Source: Membranihabitans marinus
GTDB lineage: Bacteria; Bacteroidota; Bacteroidia; Chitinophagales; Saprospiraceae
DNA length: 64,000 nucleotides
Assembly (NCBI RefSeq): GCF_019802045.1
Contig: NZ_JAHVHU010000002.1
Coordinates: 1-64,000 of the forward strand
Reading direction: 5' to 3'
Part shown: in pieces, positions 1-8,845 of the stretch
Layout: the number at the start of each line of letters is the position of its first letter
How positions within the stretch are numbered: the stretch's first letter is position 1
Translations under genes and position numbers: made by a program
The notes under the pieces: model-generated
Told to the model about the DNA's origin: nothing
Databases searched by the model: none
Seen by the model: the letters and a program-made list of their open reading frames with translations, nothing else

Positions 1-481
1 ATGTTATTGTCAAACCATGATGAATGGGATTGTGGTGGATGTAACAAAGCAGGTCATATAATTTTGTGTCTGTTACCACTGCCGTTCTTTTTGTCTTTTT
101 TAAAAGTAAAGATCCTTGGATGTCGTATTTATGATTGATATACAAGGAATGGCCACTTAAAAACCTTCTGAATTGATCAGAAAGAAATTCGTTGAAGGTA
201 TCTTCGTTAGAAAGAAATTTAAACGCTGCTTGTGTTTTTTCTTTCGCAATAAGCTTTCGAATGATAGGGCTTATTGTTTTTACTTTAACCATAAAATGGA
301 AATGGTTTGGAATTAAACAATATGCAACAATATCCATGTATGCCGTAAAGTATTTTTTGAACTTATTCAAAAAACGTGTATAGTCTTTATGGTCATAAAA
401 TAACTTTCTCTGGCTTACTGTCTTGTTGTAAAAATGATATACGCCCTGAGGTTGTAAGGAAGCATGGTAATCTGTTCTCAT
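1..481 (-). CDS. RAYT / Y1 (HUH) transposase-like protein, 3' part beyond window
   Basis: This frame is open from an ATG at 481 to the window edge, about 160 codons, so the C-terminus is missing. It has the layout of REP-associated tyrosine transposases (IS200/IS605-like Y1 fold). An N-terminal GVYHFYNKT segment sits at residues 13-21. The metal-binding HUH motif is PNHFHF at residues 58-63. The likely nucleophile helix is CYIHHNP, with Tyr147. Such enzymes cut and rejoin single-stranded DNA at palindromic REP-type repeats and are usually single-copy domesticated genes. A degenerate copy of a hairpin repeat lies just 5' of the start at 494-575, and related palindromes fill the window's intergenic DNA, which fits a RAYT/REP partnership. 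The family call rests on motifs only; the link to the repeats is inference. Confidence 0.8.
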   Translation of the reverse strand, partial: MRTDYHASLQPQGVYHFYNKTVSQRKLFYDHKDYTRFLNKFKKYFTAYMDIVAYCLIPNHFHFMVKVKTISPIIRKLIAKEKTQAAFKFLSNEDTFNEFLSDQFRRFLSGHSLYINHKYDIQGSLLLKKTKRTAVVTDTKLYDLLCYIHHNPIHHGLTIT

Positions 482-1188
482 TATTTTGGTTTTTTAAAGT
501 GGCCGGGCTTTACAATCTGTTCTCTTCCATGCTCTGTCGAAGCCTGGAAGATTCATAAGCTTGCAAATCCCTGATCCGTTGACGGGATTCATAAGATTAA
601 TTTTGGACAAATAGAATGATGACTAATAATATAATGAAAAAAATTACTAAATGAGGAATTAAAGATTGAAAATTTGTGTTCATGTAAAAAATTGTATTAC
701 ATGGTGTGATAAATAAAAGGTAGGTGACATATGAATCAGATGTTTGTCGAACGGTAGTGTTTCCTTGCGTTCTGTTCTGGGATCGGGAAACTTGTGAGTT
801 GGTCTTGTGGGTGAAGAGTCCCGAGTCTTTTCGAATATTTGAATAAGTATATTTCTCTTGACCGGACCATGAAATCCCGTAGGGATGAAAGCCCCGATAG
901 CTATCGGGTAGCCTGGGTCGTGAGACCCTGGATCGGCGCAAGTTAATATTTTGAGTCCCTTGGGGACGGCACTCTATTGAGCCTGGAAGATTCATAAGCT
1001 TGCAAATCCCTTATGTCCGGTGAGATTTGCGGAGCATCTATTATACCGGGATTACCGACCCATGTTCTAAAATCTAAGTACTAAGTTCTAAAATCCATCA
1101 ATCATCAACAATCAACCATCAACAATCAACAATCAACCATCAATCATCAACCATCAACAATCAACCATCAACAATCAACCATCAACAA
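482..1188. repeat. Repeat-filled intergenic block
   Basis: I see no credible gene here. From left to right the block has a degenerate hairpin repeat (about 494-575), AT-rich sequence, and palindromes at 870-960 of the form ATCCC-GTA-GGGAT, a perfect CCCGATAG/CTATCGGG, and GGGTC-GTGA-GACCC. A second partial hairpin repeat follows at 975-1060. From about 1077 a 7-nt periodic array (units such as CCATCAA, CAATCAA, CTAAGTT) runs into the stop codon at 1189-1191. The 870-960 palindrome set recurs at 5020-5125. Confidence 0.8.
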
Positions 1189-2196
1189 TCAACAATTACC
1201 CCCGCGCAGCCATTCATAAAATGCCTGGAGGCCCTGGTGGAGCGGAGTTTGAGGGTGATAACCCAAGAGCGCACGGGCTTTGGTGATGTCGGCCGAAGTT
1301 TGCGGGACATCGCCCGGCTGGGGTGGAAGCCGGTTGATATTGGCTTTTTTTCCGATGACCTCCTCGATGGCATTGATCAGCTCAGAAAGGGCCACCGTCT
1401 GATTGTTCCCCAGGTTGATGACTTCATAGTTTGTGCCATTGTATTGCAGCGCAGCCATGATACCGGACACAATATCATCGACATAGGTATAGTCGCGTAG
1501 GGTGGTTCCATCTCCAAAAACGGGGATTGCCTGATCTTCGTTGATCATCCGGAAAAACCGATGAATAGCCAGATCGGGCCGCTGTCGCGGACCGTACACC
1601 GTGAAAAACCGCAACGCGATAAAGCGAATGGGGTAGAGGTGGGCGTAAGCATGACCGAGCAATTCCCCGGCGACTTTGCTGGACGCATACGGACTGATGG
1701 GACGAAGCACGGCATCGGATTCTTGCCAGGGCACCCGTTCATTGACGCCGTACACACTGCTGGACGAACCAAATACAAATTGACCGATTTTCCTTTTTCG
1801 GGCTTGCTCCAACAGATTTTGTGTGCCCAGCACATTGACCCGCTGATAGGCTTCCGGATCGGAAATAGAGGGTCGGACCCCGGCCTTAGCCGCCAGATGA
1901 ATGATCGCATCGATCCCATCCGGGAATTGGTGGACCAGTGCCTCAGCATTCGTGATGTCCAGTTCCAGGAGCCGGAAATTGGGGTGGTCCATCAACCGAC
2001 TGATGTTGCTCTCTTTTAGGGAACGGGGATAAAATGGATCAAAATTGTCGATACCGGTAACCTGATGGCCTTCCGCGACGAGCCGGTCGCAAAGGTGGCT
2101 GCCGATGAACCCGGCGGCACCGGTAACTAATACAGCTGGATTTTGTGAACTATCTTCCATGCTTTGAAATCCTGTTTTTCGTTTCTGATGCCCCAT
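1189..2196 (-). CDS. NAD-dependent epimerase, UDP-glucuronate 4-epimerase-like
   Basis: This is an extended short-chain dehydrogenase/reductase of 335 residues. It has the Rossmann motif TGAAGFIGSH (25-34), the AGVRPS signature (105-110), SSSSVYG, and the catalytic YASSK (Tyr170, Lys174). The AGVRPS segment and overall length match UDP-glucuronate 4-epimerases (UDP-GlcA to UDP-GalA), which would use the product of the Ugd at 36135. The ATG at 2160 (Met13) is an alternative start that removes a non-homologous leader. The TGA stop lies inside a 7-nt repeat array. Substrate specificity is inferred from motifs and could instead be another UDP-sugar. Confidence 0.82.
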   Translation of the reverse strand: MGHQKRKTGFQSMEDSSQNPAVLVTGAAGFIGSHLCDRLVAEGHQVTGIDNFDPFYPRSLKESNISRLMDHPNFRLLELDITNAEALVHQFPDGIDAIIHLAAKAGVRPSISDPEAYQRVNVLGTQNLLEQARKRKIGQFVFGSSSSVYGVNERVPWQESDAVLRPISPYASSKVAGELLGHAYAHLYPIRFIALRFFTVYGPRQRPDLAIHRFFRMINEDQAIPVFGDGTTLRDYTYVDDIVSGIMAALQYNGTNYEVINLGNNQTVALSELINAIEEVIGKKANINRLPPQPGDVPQTSADITKARALLGYHPQTPLHQGLQAFYEWLRGGNC

Positions 2197-2267
2197 CCGC
2201 GGATCGTTGATGCACCCTGATTTATCTCTGCGTTAAAATGGATGTAAACGTAATAATTTTTTTCTTT

Positions 2268-2400
2268 TTACTGGGTATGGGGACGCTGGCGCTGTTGGGA
2301 CGCTGGCGCTTTGGGACGCTGGCGCTTTGGGACGCTGGGCCTCCCTACTTCGTCACGGGAGGTGAACTTTGGGGCGCTCCGCTGTTGGGACAATTCATTA
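2268..2400. repeat. Array of GCGNAGC-type minihairpin units
   Basis: About 17-18-bp units of the form TTGGGACGCTGGCGCT are repeated. On the minus strand each unit carries a short GC stem closed around a GNA or GNNA loop (for example GC-GCCA-GC and GC-GGA-GC). A CCTCCC...GGGAGG inverted repeat at about 2341-2362 ends the array. It is non-coding and lies 5' of the epimerase gene. Confidence 0.7.
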
Positions 2401-2613
2401 ACTGATGCCGATGACGTACGAAACCAGCTGCTAAATTTGCAGCAGTTCCCCGCATCGCCCCCACTTTCTATATGGAGCAAACTGATTTCAACCGCTGGCT
2501 GTGGCCTGCACCGCTGATCTTTCCGTTTTCAATCCGTTGAACGGGCCCATTTGATTAATTCAAATTGTGGTAATTCAATTTTTTAATACCTCCCATGAGA
2601 CAAACTCTACAGG

Positions 2614-3079
2614 TCAGGGATAGTCAATTCGTGCTAATTTACTCAATTTTCTTGCTTGTCCAGCCGTCAATGTAATAATATCAGAGCTACGATGTATTTC
2701 TGAGTGGTATATGTTATCGGATAGGGGAGCATATTTAGAATATGTTTTATGCATTCGCCAGCAGTCACCGAAATGACTGATCTAATTTCAAATCTGGATT
2801 GGAAATCACTCACAATAGAGTTAATGGGTCGATTTCCTGCTCGATCTACCGATATACCCTTTGAATCTTTAAAGGCAGCTGAACTTGGTCCATTACGCTT
2901 GTTACTCCATTGATTAGGACTGGTCTTCTTTTTTGGTGGTCTTCAGGCGTACGGCCCTCTATATCTTCCTCCTGGATTTTACCAGATCGTATTTCAAAAG
3001 TTTGTGAATGGGGAAGGGGCATTCTTTCAAGGTAAAAGTTAATGATAATTTCTCCTCTAGAATTAACTCCACCGGGCGT
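2614..3079 (-). pseudogene. Degenerate small-protein gene pair, frameshifted
   Basis: No intact gene is present, but the minus strand carries two overlapping protein-like frames. The first is open from about 3079 to a TAG at 2846-2848 and contains INFYLERMPLPHSQTFEI. The second, one frame away, contains SNKRNGPSSAAFKDSKGISV followed by an SVDRAGNRP-like stretch. Near 2760 it must shift by one base to continue into DNIYHSEIHRSSDIITLTAG and ARKLSKLARI, ending at the TGA at 2614-2616. The protein-like composition across the shift suggests a recently broken pair of small genes. I recognise no named family, and a sequencing indel could mimic the break. Confidence 0.45.
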
Positions 3080-3286
3080 TTATTCATTTCATCATTTTGA
3101 TCATTTCTATACGTTCTGTTCAACGTCAGAATGGATGAAGAAGTTTTACTTTTGATAAATGTACTACATTTCTATTAATATATAACCTTTTTGAACATCC
3201 GTTCTTAGCTGCTCATGCAGGTTAGTCACCGGGTGATGTATTATGATTGTTAATTTTATACTAATCTAATCACACGGTGCTGAATC

Positions 3287-3905
3287 TGAGTCGTGTACTC
3301 TGTGACCGCGCTGCGGTCAAAAGGATTTTATGATCCGGTTGCTAATAAACTTGGACCGCTCTGCGGTCGTATTTTTGGAATTAATCGGGGTTTTCCAGCG
3401 GGTAGGACGCTCCGCTGTTGGTACGCTGAGCTGTTGGTACGCTGGCGCTTTCGTCCAGTTTCAGTTTCCAGTTTCGAACTAAATACACTGGGCTTTACAA
3501 TCCGTTCTCTCAAGTACTTTGTCAAGTCGTCAGGATTCATAGGCTTGCAAATTCCTTATGTCCAGTCTCCATCATCAAGTTTCCAGTTTCCAGTGTCAAC
3601 CATCTACAATCTACAATCTACAATCTAAGAACTAAATACACTGGGCTTTACAATCCGTTCTCCCGAGTACTTTGTCAAGTCGTCAGGATTCATAGGCTTG
3701 CAAATTCCTTATGTCCGGTGAGATTTGCGGAGCATCTAATATACCGGGATTACCGACCTATGTTCTAAATTCTAAGTTCTAAGTTCTAAACTCCATCAAC
3801 CATTCACCATCAACAATTCACCATCAACCATCAACCATCTACAATCTAAGAACTAAGTACTAAACTGCATCAACCATTCACCATCAACAATTAATAATTA
3901 ATAAT
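3287..3905. repeat. Composite repeat block with hairpin repeats and 7-nt array
   Basis: Positions 3290-3405 are a partial copy of the composite repeat seen at 22435 and 24470, with the palindromes GACCGC-GCT-GCGGTC and GACCGC-TCT-GCGGTC. Then follow minihairpin units (3397-3450), two copies of the hairpin repeat with GACA loop (about 3478-3560 and 3630-3730), a segment ending in a TATACCGGGATTACCGACC-like sequence, and a 7-nt array (3765-3905) that reaches the SprT stop. No gene is seen. The 3141-3286 stretch is featureless AT-rich DNA. Confidence 0.75.
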
Positions 3906-4481
3906 TCACTTCAACACGATCCGACCTGTGAAACATGTACGGGTGACCTTCCCGCCCGTTTTTTTCACCACCAGGGTGCCGCCCCGCTGAACCGATTTGT
4001 GATGCCGGGGCCCCACTTCCACCGTGGATCCGCAGGAAGCTTCGTAAAGATATTTTCGGGACCGGCGCGCTTTGGTCAGTGGAATATCGTGCGTCCGCTG
4101 CGGACTGCCGCCCAGGGCCCGGATGATGGATTGCCAACGGGGACCGTGGCTGCTTTTGCCCCCATGCAGGTACATGTCGACGATGTGGGCCATTTCGTGG
4201 GGTATCGTATTTTCGAGCATTTCCGTCCGATCGCGGTGAATCGCTTCGATGTTAAATTCCAGATTGTACACCTCCTTCCGGCGCTTTGCCATCCCGGCCA
4301 CCCGACCCGACCACACAAATACGATGGGTAACTCCTCGTCAGCCAGTTTGAAGTCCGGATAAAGTTCCCGGGCTTTGGCCTGGCAGGCCCGGACCCGCGC
4401 GATAAATTCAGTACGGCCCTCAAAATCTCCGCGGAAAATGCCGCGTTGACGCAAAATGGTGGGTTTGTGATTTGATTTCAT
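3906..4481 (-). CDS. SprT-like zinc metallopeptidase
   Basis: This 191-residue protein has the SprT-family metalloprotease core. HEMAH at 95-99 supplies two zinc ligands and the catalytic Glu, and His112 in SSHGPRW is a likely third ligand, as in SprT/Spartan proteins. The family's C-terminal zinc ribbon is recognisable from its spacing (YEASCG ... RHH ... TCFTGRI), but most of the paired Cys are gone, so that domain probably does not bind zinc. Cytosolic bacterial SprT-like proteins have no firmly assigned substrate. Repeats border the gene on both sides. Confidence 0.8.
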   Translation of the reverse strand: MKSNHKPTILRQRGIFRGDFEGRTEFIARVRACQAKARELYPDFKLADEELPIVFVWSGRVAGMAKRRKEVYNLEFNIEAIHRDRTEMLENTIPHEMAHIVDMYLHGGKSSHGPRWQSIIRALGGSPQRTHDIPLTKARRSRKYLYEASCGSTVEVGPRHHKSVQRGGTLVVKKTGGKVTRTCFTGRIVLK

Positions 4482-5219
4482 AGCTGACTGATCTCAGGTG
4501 GATTGATGTTGAGCCGCAAATATAATTGAAAAGATGGGGTTTATGGGTATGGTTGATTTGTTGAGAGGGATCTGAATTTTTAATTTTTAGGTTTTAATTT
4601 TTAATTGGGAAGGGTGCTAGAACAAGCAGAAGAATAGAAGATGGACTTGGCGCCGGGGTAATTAGGTTTGGTTTGTGGTTTGGTTCTTTGGCTTTGGGGA
4701 AGTTCTCGGGTTTATGGTGTCGTATAGCCGAGGTGGGATTTGCTCAGCGGAATGGTAGCGTTTGTGGTTTGGTTCTTTACAGTGGGGGAGTTTCTCGGAT
4801 TTATGGTGTCGTATAGCCCTAATGGGATTTGCTCAAGGGCAATGGTAGAGTTTGTGGTTTGGTTATAGGATGGTTGAGTTGTTGAGTCGATGAGTCGTTG
4901 AGGAAGGCTAGTGGCATTTTTAATTTTTAATTGAGCTCAATGATAGGAACTCTGCTGGAATCAGAAACGGTTGGGATGATTGAGACGGTACGAAAAAGTA
5001 TATATCGCTTGATCGGACCAAAAAATCCCGTAGGGATAAAAGCCCCGATAGCTATCGGGGAGCCGGGGTCGTGAGACCCTGGACCAGTGGAAGCCTAATT
5101 ATGGAGTCCCTTCGGGACGGCACTGCGGATGTTTCGTTGAGCGGAAAATCGGGTTCCGAATGCGAGACGCGTTCCTGCGACTGGCCCCCAATTAAACATT
5201 AACCATTAAACATTAAAAA
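4482..5219. repeat. Tandem ~90-bp repeats plus palindromes
   Basis: Two tandem units of about 90 bp begin with GTTTGTGGTTTGG at 4671 and 4760, and a third partial unit starts at 4850. The segment 4600-4680 is repeated at 6420-6510, upstream of the next gene. Positions 5020-5125 repeat the ATCCC-GTA-GGGAT and CCCGATAG/CTATCGGG palindrome set of 870-960. A short 7-nt ATTAACC array at about 5190-5225 meets the stop of the GT4 gene. No gene is seen. Confidence 0.75.
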
Positions 5220-6239
5220 TTAACCATTAAGAACTCGTTCCACCCATTCCAGGTATTGTTTGTTCACCACCTTGGTCGAAAACACCTCTTCGGCCAGCTT
5301 TCGGCTGCGCTGCCCCATCTGCTGCTTCACAGACCCGTCCAGCGCATGAAATTCTTCAAACGCGTGGGCCAACCGGGCCGGGTCGTGGCAGGGAACCATC
5401 AGACCGTTTTCACCGGGAACCACCACTTCGCGGCAGCCCGGTACATCGGTGGTGATCACGGGACGACTCATGCTCAGCGCCTCGAGCAGGGTCCGGGGCA
5501 CTCCTTCCCGGTAGGAAGGCAATACCACCGCCGACGCCTGACGGATAAAAGACCGGATGTCGGATTGAAAACCGGCAAAATCAATGCCTTCGTGGCGGCT
5601 GTACCGCTGCAATTCATCGGGCGTGATCGAAGCGGGATTGTCCGGGTCGGGCTCCCCCACGATGACCAACCGCGCCTCCGGATGTTTACTTTGGTATTGC
5701 GTAAATCCGTCCAGCAATTCCCGGATCCCTTTATCGTGGAGCAACCGACCGATAAACACATACACCGGCGAATCCGGCAACGACTCGTCGGGGGTGAAAA
5801 AGTCGGTATCGATTCCGGAGCCCAGCACCACCGCCGACCGGTCCGGGTCCACCAGGTTCCGCTGAATAAATAGCGCCCGGTCGTCCGGATTCTGAAAGAT
5901 GGTGAGCTGATTCTGCCGAAACGCATACCTATACAGTTGCCGTGCCGCCCGACTTGCCAGTCCGCTGGACAGAAAAGTAAACCCCAATCCGGTGACCACG
6001 GCCATGGAAGGAATGCCCGCGCGGCGGGCAGCCAGGCTCCCGTATATATTGGGCTTGATCGTAAAATGGACGACCAGATCAATGTTGTGAAACCGATACA
6101 AAGCAGTTAGTTCGCGGATCAACCGGATGTCCTGGACCGGATTGGTCCCCTTGCGGCTGAGGTGCCGGATCGGATGAACCTCGATCCCTTCATCGGTGAG
6201 CTGTGGGGTAGCTGTATCCTCCGGTGCAAAGCACACCAC
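5220..6239 (-). CDS. Glycosyltransferase family 4, start region frameshifted
   Basis: This is a GT-B fold, GT4-type glycosyltransferase. The C-terminal donor-binding half shows VFIGRLLHDKGIRELLDGF and the EGVPRTLLEALSMSRPVI signature, where the EGVPRTLLEA helix holds the E-x7-E motif. A likely cytosolic role is transfer of a sugar to a lipid-linked glycan. The listed start is a GTG at 6239, but the same frame stays protein-like upstream (KIALTLNTAWNILNFRRP, the usual first beta strand) as far as about 6330. There a run of seven A on the coding strand separates it from an ATG at 6337. One extra A would join ATG to the body, so this is either an assembly indel or a genuine start-proximal frameshift. 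Confidence 0.82.
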   Translation of the reverse strand: MVCFAPEDTATPQLTDEGIEVHPIRHLSRKGTNPVQDIRLIRELTALYRFHNIDLVVHFTIKPNIYGSLAARRAGIPSMAVVTGLGFTFLSSGLASRAARQLYRYAFRQNQLTIFQNPDDRALFIQRNLVDPDRSAVVLGSGIDTDFFTPDESLPDSPVYVFIGRLLHDKGIRELLDGFTQYQSKHPEARLVIVGEPDPDNPASITPDELQRYSRHEGIDFAGFQSDIRSFIRQASAVVLPSYREGVPRTLLEALSMSRPVITTDVPGCREVVVPGENGLMVPCHDPARLAHAFEEFHALDGSVKQQMGQRSRKLAEEVFSTKVVNKQYLEWVERVLNG

Positions 6240-7149
6240 CTGGTACCCCGCCTCTTTTAAGGTTCGGATCAGGGGCCGCCGAAAGTTGAGGATGTTCCAG
6301 GCTGTATTTAGGGTGAGGGCTATTTTTTTGATCGCATTGAAGTTTTGGCCGTGAAGGGGTTCGCGGATTTATAACGTATTCCGGACGAAGATGGTTTGAT
6401 CGGGTTTCCGAATTTTTAGTTTTTAATTTTTAGTTGGGGTGAGTGCCCGTACAAGCAGAAGAATAGAAGATGAACTTGGCGCCGGGGTAACTAGGTTTGG
6501 TTTATGGTTTGGTTTTATGATGTTGAGTTGTTGAGTCGTTGATTTGTTGAGTGGTTGATTCGTTGAGGGGGAGCGGGTTTATGAGGTTTATAGGGTTGAT
6601 GGGGTTGAGGAAAACATAGATTTGACAGATCGTGGAGATCTGTTAAATCTGTTTCCCATACGTCTTATTCTGGGGATCGATGAGCCGTATGATCAAGTTC
6701 GTCCCGGTGGGGACGGTCCATGGGTAGAAAAAATGAGGTTCCCCACCATCCTTCCGTGCTGTAGAGCCTGTCACCCCTTAGCGTGATACGGTCTATGACA
6801 TTTCTACGAATGGCTTGTTAGAGCGTTGAGAAAAACAGGATATGTTTCTAAACCAAAATTCAATCAATAATCAACCATCAACAATTCACAATTATAAAGC
6901 GGTTTATTGAGTTGAGATTGTTGGGAAAAAGCTGGATGTGGTTTCCCAGCCTGGACCAATTTAACCCATGAAATTTGCGCAGCATCTATTTCACCGGGTT
7001 CAGAAGGGGAGATGGGATTCCTACGCTGGTACCCAATTTAAACGAAGCATTCAAAACCTGTCCCGTGAAATTAATTTATTTCACCGGGATTAAAAACTAA
7101 AAATTCTCCTCATCCGTTCCGTATCTTAACCGCACAATAAACGAAATCT
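6240..7149. repeat. Intergenic repeats left of the glycan island
   Basis: Apart from the 5' remnant of the GT4 frame, no gene is seen. The block holds a copy of the 4600-4680 segment (6420-6510), short TTGAGT/TTGATT tandem units (6525-6615), a palindromic GTCCC-GGTG-GGGAC element with a CATGGGTAGAAAA tail (about 6700-6750), a 7-nt CAATCAA-type array (6845-6895), and two divergent copies of a TTTCACCGGG element (about 6970-7000 and 7068-7095). Confidence 0.6.
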
Positions 7150-7317
7150 ATGGTCCAAGGCGTTTTTTCCTGGGTAGATCTGGTGATGACACCGATATGG
7201 CTGGTACTGCTGTATCTGCTCGCCTACACCATCGCCCACCTCAAGTACCGGGATCCCTACTTGGCCAAGCACTTTATGTGGGGTGTGAAATTGCATTATA
7301 TTGTAAAATCCTTTTGA
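7150..7317 (+). pseudogene. Truncated 5' end of a membrane-protein gene
   Basis: An ATG at 7150 opens a 55-codon frame. It has one strong hydrophobic segment (IWLVLLYLLAYTIAHL, residues about 16-31) followed by YRDPYLAKHFMWGVKLHY, which reads like the start of a larger multi-pass protein. The coding character stops near 7300, where the sequence becomes AT-rich, and a TGA follows at 7315. It is the only plus-strand coding trace in this part of the window. I interpret it as a gene cut off when the AT-rich glycan island (7.3-21.9 kb) arrived. No 3' remainder was found at the other end of the island. Confidence 0.5.
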
Positions 7318-7653
7318 GTATGCATAAACTCATTTTAAAATTAATCTAGAATTTTCATGTTTGATCGCAGCAATGCCGATTTCTTTATTACATGTGTCAT
7401 AAACTTAATGAATTATGTTTTGTAGCCCATGGCCATATTTAGTTATAATGCGTGATGCTTCTCAATTCAAATAAACTAATTTGTATATATCATCAATGAG
7501 GGCATGTAAGTGCTTTAATCGTGACTTTATATTAGAAATATTATTATAGTTCCTTAAAATTTTAAGGTCCATAACCTAGAATAAAATGTTACTCTATAAT
7601 AGCCATCTTTAGTAGGGCTTATAGATGTTAAACAAGTCATCATTAAAAAAAAA

Positions 7654-8838
7654 TTATGAATGAACAGAAGGATGATTTTGATTAACAGCGGCTTTGATTC
7701 GGTAGCTTTTTTTCTGATTCCTGTAATGGATAAAGGCAAAAATTAGTATTAACAAGAAAAGAAAAACCATTGTCTTTTGCCTGATGAAAAGGCCGAAGAC
7801 ACTTAAGCCGTTGGAAAGTACTAAAGTGCCAATCACAAAATAAACAAGACAAAATTTCAAAATTCTGGGTTGTTTATTAATCCAATAGACAAAAGAAACT
7901 CGGACCAATGAAAATGTTAGAAATAGGAATAATAGATTTTCAGCACTGTATTCTAAAAGTAATAAATTGGGAGAATCAAAAAATAAGGGACGATAAAGAT
8001 AAGTAAAAGCTTTAAGCCAAAAAGGATAGGATGTCATGTCAACATAAGTTCCAGCAGTACTAACATATCCTTCATTACGCTGAATAGCTAATTGGACAGC
8101 TTCTAAAGAAACATCTCCAACTCTGAAAAAAGATAAAACTAACGGCAGTGATACTGTAGCAACTACAATTGTTATTAAAAATAGAATGAGCTTTTTCATG
8201 CCGCCCCATTCTCCACTCCACAAGAGGGAAACTATTAAACTAGTTATTAGGACAAATACAATGTGAGGTCGCACTAATAATAATAAGGCGAGACCAATCA
8301 GCAGATATTTTTTTCGTAATCGATAAAATATGAGACTATAACCTACAAGTGCTATGCCTAAAAGTACTATAGCGTCTTTTCCCGCCATAGTTGTATACAT
8401 ATGTAGACTTGGGTAAAGTAGAATCCAAGGAAATATATTGATCCCCCATATTTTTACCTTATCGGAATGGTTGGTTAAACGATGTGCTATTAAGTAGAAT
8501 AGCAACACCCCTATGTAGCCAGCGAAAGAATAGAGATAAAAAATATCAATCGTTTCAAGTCCAATCTTTACAAAAGGATAAGTAAGAGTGGCTACGCCAC
8601 TAGTTCCTAAGCCAAAAAGTTGTGTTATATCCGTAGCCCTTTCTCCTCTCGCAATATAGCTGATCCAATCTCCTGGGATAAAATTGAAATAAATTATAGA
8701 AAAGGGTATACGATAAAAAAACAAAAAAAATAGAAATGGTAGGCTGGCTTTTGGATACTTTGCTTTTACGAAATTCAACAAAATTAAAAATCCTGTGAAG
8801 ATGACAATATAAAAAGTAATTCGTATCAGGATGTTCAT
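7654..8838 (-). CDS. Multi-pass membrane protein, candidate Wzy-like polymerase
   Basis: The protein has 394 residues with about ten hydrophobic segments and no signal peptide. It contains charged loops such as GDWISYIARGERATDITQ between the early segments and a large loop near VYRPLFFDSPNLL-like sequence late in the chain. Its position at the distal end of an operon with a flippase, glycosyltransferases and a sulfotransferase makes it the best candidate for the repeat-unit polymerase (Wzy/EpsG-like). The call rests on topology and context, because polymerases are too diverse to identify by motif. It ends the AT-rich island. Confidence 0.5.
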   Translation of the reverse strand: MNILIRITFYIVIFTGFLILLNFVKAKYPKASLPFLFFLFFYRIPFSIIYFNFIPGDWISYIARGERATDITQLFGLGTSGVATLTYPFVKIGLETIDIFYLYSFAGYIGVLLFYLIAHRLTNHSDKVKIWGINIFPWILLYPSLHMYTTMAGKDAIVLLGIALVGYSLIFYRLRKKYLLIGLALLLLVRPHIVFVLITSLIVSLLWSGEWGGMKKLILFLITIVVATVSLPLVLSFFRVGDVSLEAVQLAIQRNEGYVSTAGTYVDMTSYPFWLKAFTYLYRPLFFDSPNLLLLEYSAENLLFLFLTFSLVRVSFVYWINKQPRILKFCLVYFVIGTLVLSNGLSVFGLFIRQKTMVFLFLLILIFAFIHYRNQKKSYRIKAAVNQNHPSVHS

Positions 8839-8845
8839 TAGGTGC

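Noticed and set aside
597-995. 132-residue minus-strand open frame in the first intergenic block.
   Set aside because: About a third of it translates the palindrome set that is repeated at 5020-5125, and the rest is AT-rich low complexity; no domain-like text.
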